A stretch of 52,839 nt of DNA from an uncultured Lachnospiraceae bacterium (GTDB taxonomy: Bacteria > Bacillota > Clostridia > Lachnospirales > Lachnospiraceae). The notes beneath the pieces were generated by a model that saw only the letters and a list, made by a program, of their open reading frames with translations, had not been told where the DNA came from and made no database searches. The stretch lies in the NCBI GenBank assembly GCA_947644545.1, contig CANRZW010000026.1, positions 1 through 52,839 on the forward strand, written 5' to 3'. The translations under genes were made by a program, and so were the position numbers. Of the stretch, positions 49,713 through 52,839 are shown piece after piece (position 1 is the stretch's first letter; each line of letters starts with the position of its first letter).

Positions 49713-51698
49713 ATGGCAAAAGGAAAGACAAAAACAAGCCGGAAGGCGGAGACGGCAAAGGAGCAGAAGACCACAGGACAGACGAAGGAGCCAGTGCAGG
49801 AGAGGCAGGCAGGCAGTGCGGCCGCGGATCAGCCTGCAGAAGAGAACAGGAGAGCGGACGATGAGCAGACGAAGATATTCGAAGAGCGGCTGCACAGACA
49901 TCATGACGAGCTGCGCTGGCTCTATATGGAATTGTATGAGAATGATTCCATGTTTGCGGAACTTTGTGACCAGATGTATCAGTTCTATCTGGAAAGAAAT
50001 GACGAATTGAAAAAGCTGGATACAAACAGGGAAAAAGACAAAGACTGGTATAAACAGAACGATATGCTGGGCATGATGTTCTACATTGACAATTTTGCCG
50101 GTAATATGAAGGGTGTACAGTCCAAATTGGATTATATCGAGCAGTGTAATGTAAATTACATCCATCTGATGCCTTTTCTGGAGACGCCGGAGGGACGCTC
50201 AGACGGAGGATATGCGGTGTCGGATTTCCGGAAGGTGCAGGAGAAGCTTGGTTCTATGGAAGATCTGGAGAAGCTGACGGCAGCCTGCCATAAGAAGGGG
50301 ATCAATGTCTGCATGGATTTTGTCATGAACCACACTTCGGAAGATCATGTGTGGGCGAAGAAGGCAAGGCAGGGTGACGGAGAGTACATGAGCCGTTACT
50401 TTTTCTATGATAACGAGGACATACCGGCCCAGTATGAAAGGACGGTGCCCCAGGTATTTCCTACCACGGCGCCGGGGAACTTCACGTGGTTAGAAGAGAT
50501 CGGGCACTATGTGATGACGACCTTTTACCCTTACCAGTGGGACTTAAATTACAGAAACCCCAGAGTATTTAATGATATGATGTATAACTTTCTGTATCTG
50601 GCCAACCGGGGAATCGATATCATCCGGATCGATGCGGTGCCTTATATCTGGAAAGAACTGAATACGCCCTGCCGCAATCTGCAGCAGGTGCACACCATCG
50701 TGCGTATGATGCGTATGATCTGTGAGATTATCTGTCCCAGCGTGCTTTTGCTGGGTGAGGTGGTGATGGAGCCGGAGAAGGTGGTTCCTTATTTCGGAAC
50801 GGTGGAGAAGCCGGAATGCCATATGCTTTATAATGTTACGACCATGGCCACCACATGGCATACGGTAGCGACCCGCAATGTAAGGCTTCTTAAGCGTCAG
50901 CTGGATATCGTGAACGGACTGCCGAAAGAGTATGTGTTCCTCAATTATCTGCGTTGTCATGATGATATCGGCTGGGGGTTGGACTATGCCACACTGCAGA
51001 CGGAAGGAATGGGAGAGCGTTCCCACAAACAGTATCTGAACGATTATTTCCAGGGCTATGCCGGGGACAGTACCAGCCGCGGTGAGCTCTACAATGCGGA
51101 TCCGGTCACAGGGGACGCCAGGTTCTGCGGGACGACGGCTTCCATGTGCGGTATCGAGAAGGCCGGATTCGAGCAGGATGATGCGGCTATGGAGACAGCG
51201 GTGAGGAAAGATCTGATGCTGCACGCCTATATGTTCATGCAGTCGGGAATCCCGGTGCTGTACAGCGGAGACGAGATCGGGCAGGTCAACGATTATACTT
51301 ACAAGGAGGATCCCAACAAGGCGGCGGATTCCAGATATATTCACCGCGGGCCGATGAACTGGGAGCTGGCAAAGAACAGAACGGAGCCGGGCAGGATGGA
51401 AGGGAAGATGTTCCAGGGCCTCGCGAAGCTGGAGCAGATCCGTAAGACGGAGAAGGTGTTCGTGACGCAGGCGGATACGTGGACGATCGAGACCTGGGAC
51501 GATTCAATTTTGTGCATCGGCAGATATTTTGAAGGGGAGAAGGTGATCGGGTTGTTTAATTTCAGCGGGGATGACAGGACGGCGTGGATCAAGGAGGCGG
51601 ACGGTGACTATAGGGATCTGATCTCCGGGAACAAGATGCAGCCGGTAGATGTGCAGGTGCCGGGGTATGGCTTCTTCTATATGAAAAAGATGTCCTGA
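49713..51698 (+). CDS. GH13 alpha-amylase family enzyme, amylosucrase/sucrose hydrolase-like
   Basis: 661 residues, no signal peptide, with a Lys/Glu/Gln-rich 45-residue start. GH13 motifs: catalytic nucleophile Asp307 in IDIIRIDAVPYIW, acid-base Glu349 in LLLGEVVM, and Asp417 in LRCHDDIGW; region I is MDFVMNHTS. The sequence YPYQWDLNYRNPRVFNDM and the CRNLQQVH stretch resemble amylosucrase-type enzymes (GH13_4), which transfer or hydrolyze the glucosyl part of sucrose. The cytoplasmic location favours a hydrolase or phosphorylase-like role (inference). Followed after 53 bp by the LacI regulator. Confidence 0.9.
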   Translation: MAKGKTKTSRKAETAKEQKTTGQTKEPVQERQAGSAAADQPAEENRRADDEQTKIFEERLHRHHDELRWLYMELYENDSMFAELCDQMYQFYLERNDELKKLDTNREKDKDWYKQNDMLGMMFYIDNFAGNMKGVQSKLDYIEQCNVNYIHLMPFLETPEGRSDGGYAVSDFRKVQEKLGSMEDLEKLTAACHKKGINVCMDFVMNHTSEDHVWAKKARQGDGEYMSRYFFYDNEDIPAQYERTVPQVFPTTAPGNFTWLEEIGHYVMTTFYPYQWDLNYRNPRVFNDMMYNFLYLANRGIDIIRIDAVPYIWKELNTPCRNLQQVHTIVRMMRMICEIICPSVLLLGEVVMEPEKVVPYFGTVEKPECHMLYNVTTMATTWHTVATRNVRLLKRQLDIVNGLPKEYVFLNYLRCHDDIGWGLDYATLQTEGMGERSHKQYLNDYFQGYAGDSTSRGELYNADPVTGDARFCGTTASMCGIEKAGFEQDDAAMETAVRKDLMLHAYMFMQSGIPVLYSGDEIGQVNDYTYKEDPNKAADSRYIHRGPMNWELAKNRTEPGRMEGKMFQGLAKLEQIRKTEKVFVTQADTWTIETWDDSILCIGRYFEGEKVIGLFNFSGDDRTAWIKEADGDYRDLISGNKMQPVDVQVPGYGFFYMKKMS

Positions 51699-51751
51699 AC
51701 AGACAGAGCGGTCCGGCAGGGGCATATCGCAGGTGTAAAAGGAGCAGGGGG

Positions 51752-52729
51752 ATGAATATAGGGATGATCGCGGAAATGGCCGGCGTATCCAGGGCGGCCG
51801 TTTCCCGCTATTTTAACAATGGATATATTTCGGAAAAGAAGCGGGAGGCCATCAGGCAGGTGGTAGAAAAGACCGGCTACCGGCCGTCGGTGCAGGCGCA
51901 GACATTAAGGACGAAGCGGACGAAGATGATCGGCGTGATCGTGCCCAAGATTGCCTCCGCCTCGATCGGCAGGATCGTGGAGGGGATTCTTTCCGTGATT
52001 AATGAGAACGGGTATCAGATGCTGCTGGCGGTGACGCAGAATGAGCCGAAGAAGGAATTGGAGTATCTGGATGCGTTCAGTGAGAAGCAGGTCGACGGAG
52101 TGATCCTTCTTGGTACGGTGTTCCAGTCGGAACATAAGAAATTATTGAAAAATTTCTCCGTTCCGGTAGTGATCGTAGGTCAGCAGATGGCGGGCTATAA
52201 CTGTGTGTTTCATGACGATTATCATGCGTTTTACGATCTGACGAGGCTGTTCTTTGAGCGGGGCAGGACGAGGCTGGGTTATATCGGCGCCATTCAGCAG
52301 GACGTGGCGGTGGGATCCGAGCGGTATCGGGCCTTCTGTGATGCGGTGCGGGATATGGGTCATGAAGAGGCGGCAGAGCGTTTCGTGACGGCGGCTTTCT
52401 CCATGCGTTCCGGTTATGAGAAGGCCGAGGAAATCCTGACGCGGTATCCGGATCTGGACGGGCTGATCTGCGCCACCGATTCGATGGCGGCGGGGGCGCT
52501 GCAATATCTCAGAGAGCAGGGCATCAAGGTACCGGAACAGATCCTGCTGGGCGGACAGGGGGATGTCGAGATTGCCAGAGTGGCGATTCCTTCTCTTGTT
52601 ACACTGCATTATTCTTACGAAAAGAGCGGAGAGATCGCGGTAGGAATGCTGATGGAGGCACTGGCGGATAAGGATGCATGTCAGGCTTCCAAGGAGATGA
52701 AGCTGGGCTATCATATTGTGGAAGCATGA
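51752..52729 (+). CDS. LacI family transcriptional regulator
   Basis: 325 residues. N-terminal helix-turn-helix (IGMIAEMAGVSRAAVSRYFNNG) and hinge (KKREAIRQVVEKTGYRPSVQAQTLRTKRTKMIGVIVP); periplasmic-binding-protein-like sugar domain (SIGRIVEGILSVINENGYQMLLAVTQ, LDGLICATDSMAAGALQYLREQG). Placed beside the GH13 gene it probably represses it through the operator at 49634 with a sucrose-related inducer (inference). AAAGGAGCAGGGGG precedes the ATG. Confidence 0.93.
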   Translation: MNIGMIAEMAGVSRAAVSRYFNNGYISEKKREAIRQVVEKTGYRPSVQAQTLRTKRTKMIGVIVPKIASASIGRIVEGILSVINENGYQMLLAVTQNEPKKELEYLDAFSEKQVDGVILLGTVFQSEHKKLLKNFSVPVVIVGQQMAGYNCVFHDDYHAFYDLTRLFFERGRTRLGYIGAIQQDVAVGSERYRAFCDAVRDMGHEEAAERFVTAAFSMRSGYEKAEEILTRYPDLDGLICATDSMAAGALQYLREQGIKVPEQILLGGQGDVEIARVAIPSLVTLHYSYEKSGEIAVGMLMEALADKDACQASKEMKLGYHIVEA

Positions 52730-52839
52730 TATAGCGTGAAAGAGGAGACATAATTAATATTTTTTGGACTTGTGAATATGTCGGACCTGACTTCCGTCGT
52801 TTCTCTCAAAACCTAGTACTCAGGAGTCAAGCAGCATAC
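52730..52839. other. End of window without a gene
   Basis: The last 110 bp hold no complete gene, clear terminator or promoter that I can support. A downstream gene outside the window may follow. Confidence 0.6.

Overview
The window looks like a chromosomal segment of an endospore-forming, anaerobic Clostridia, most likely a Lachnospiraceae. The evidence is a complete eight-gene spoIIIA operon, spoIVB, the Clostridia-type order nusB-xseA-xseB-ispA-dxs-tlyA-nadK-argR-recN-spoIVB, many GGAGG-type ribosome sites, moderate G+C, and YesM/YesN- and LplABC-like sugar uptake genes. No phage genes, transposases, tRNAs or CRISPR arrays were seen. All family assignments were made by reading motifs, without database searches.

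Layout. 1-345: RNase P RNA, 5' end cut by the window edge. 486-4874: secreted trypsin-like protease, a membrane protein, a LacX-like aldose epimerase and a two-gene ABC exporter. 5029-8899: two CobW-type metallochaperone GTPases (one with five 45-bp His/Cys repeats, one fused to a YcgQ/DUF1980-like tail), YlmH and a CmpB-type membrane protein. 8922-9770 (minus): PHP phosphoesterase. 9964-15211: spoIIIAA-AH behind a sigma-E-like promoter. 15416-18220: release factor 3 and a transglutaminase-like lipoprotein. 18352-29083: the Asp23/Gls24-nusB-to-spoIVB housekeeping and sporulation cluster. The usual next gene, spo0A, is not there; after a terminator and an 18-codon Lys-rich reading frame comes a carbohydrate locus.

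29328-38640: lipoprotein binding protein, two permeases, a YesM-like kinase, a YesN-like AraC regulator and a 742-residue putative six-hairpin glycosidase, which read as one sensing, uptake and hydrolysis unit. 38592-39440 (minus): unknown protein. 39646-39850: an AT-rich array of TAGAT-N-ATCTA palindromes, two or three of them lying inside the spacers of sigma-A promoters, upstream of a PadR regulator and a SEDS (FtsW/RodA-like) protein with a PadR-partner N-terminal domain. 41749-45465 (minus): CPBP protease, TelA and XpaC. 45698-49341: XRE regulator, small membrane protein, NatA-like ATPase and a NatB-CPBP fusion.

49367-49522 holds two 78-bp tandem units, each with two hairpins and a ribosome site plus mini-ORF (MKVFDFHSMDGHAAR...). 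After it come an amylosucrase-like GH13 enzyme behind a promoter with a cre/LacI-type operator, and a LacI regulator. The best candidates for something undescribed are the 78-bp mini-ORF repeats, the promoter-embedded palindrome array with its PadR/SEDS pair, and the CobW pair.
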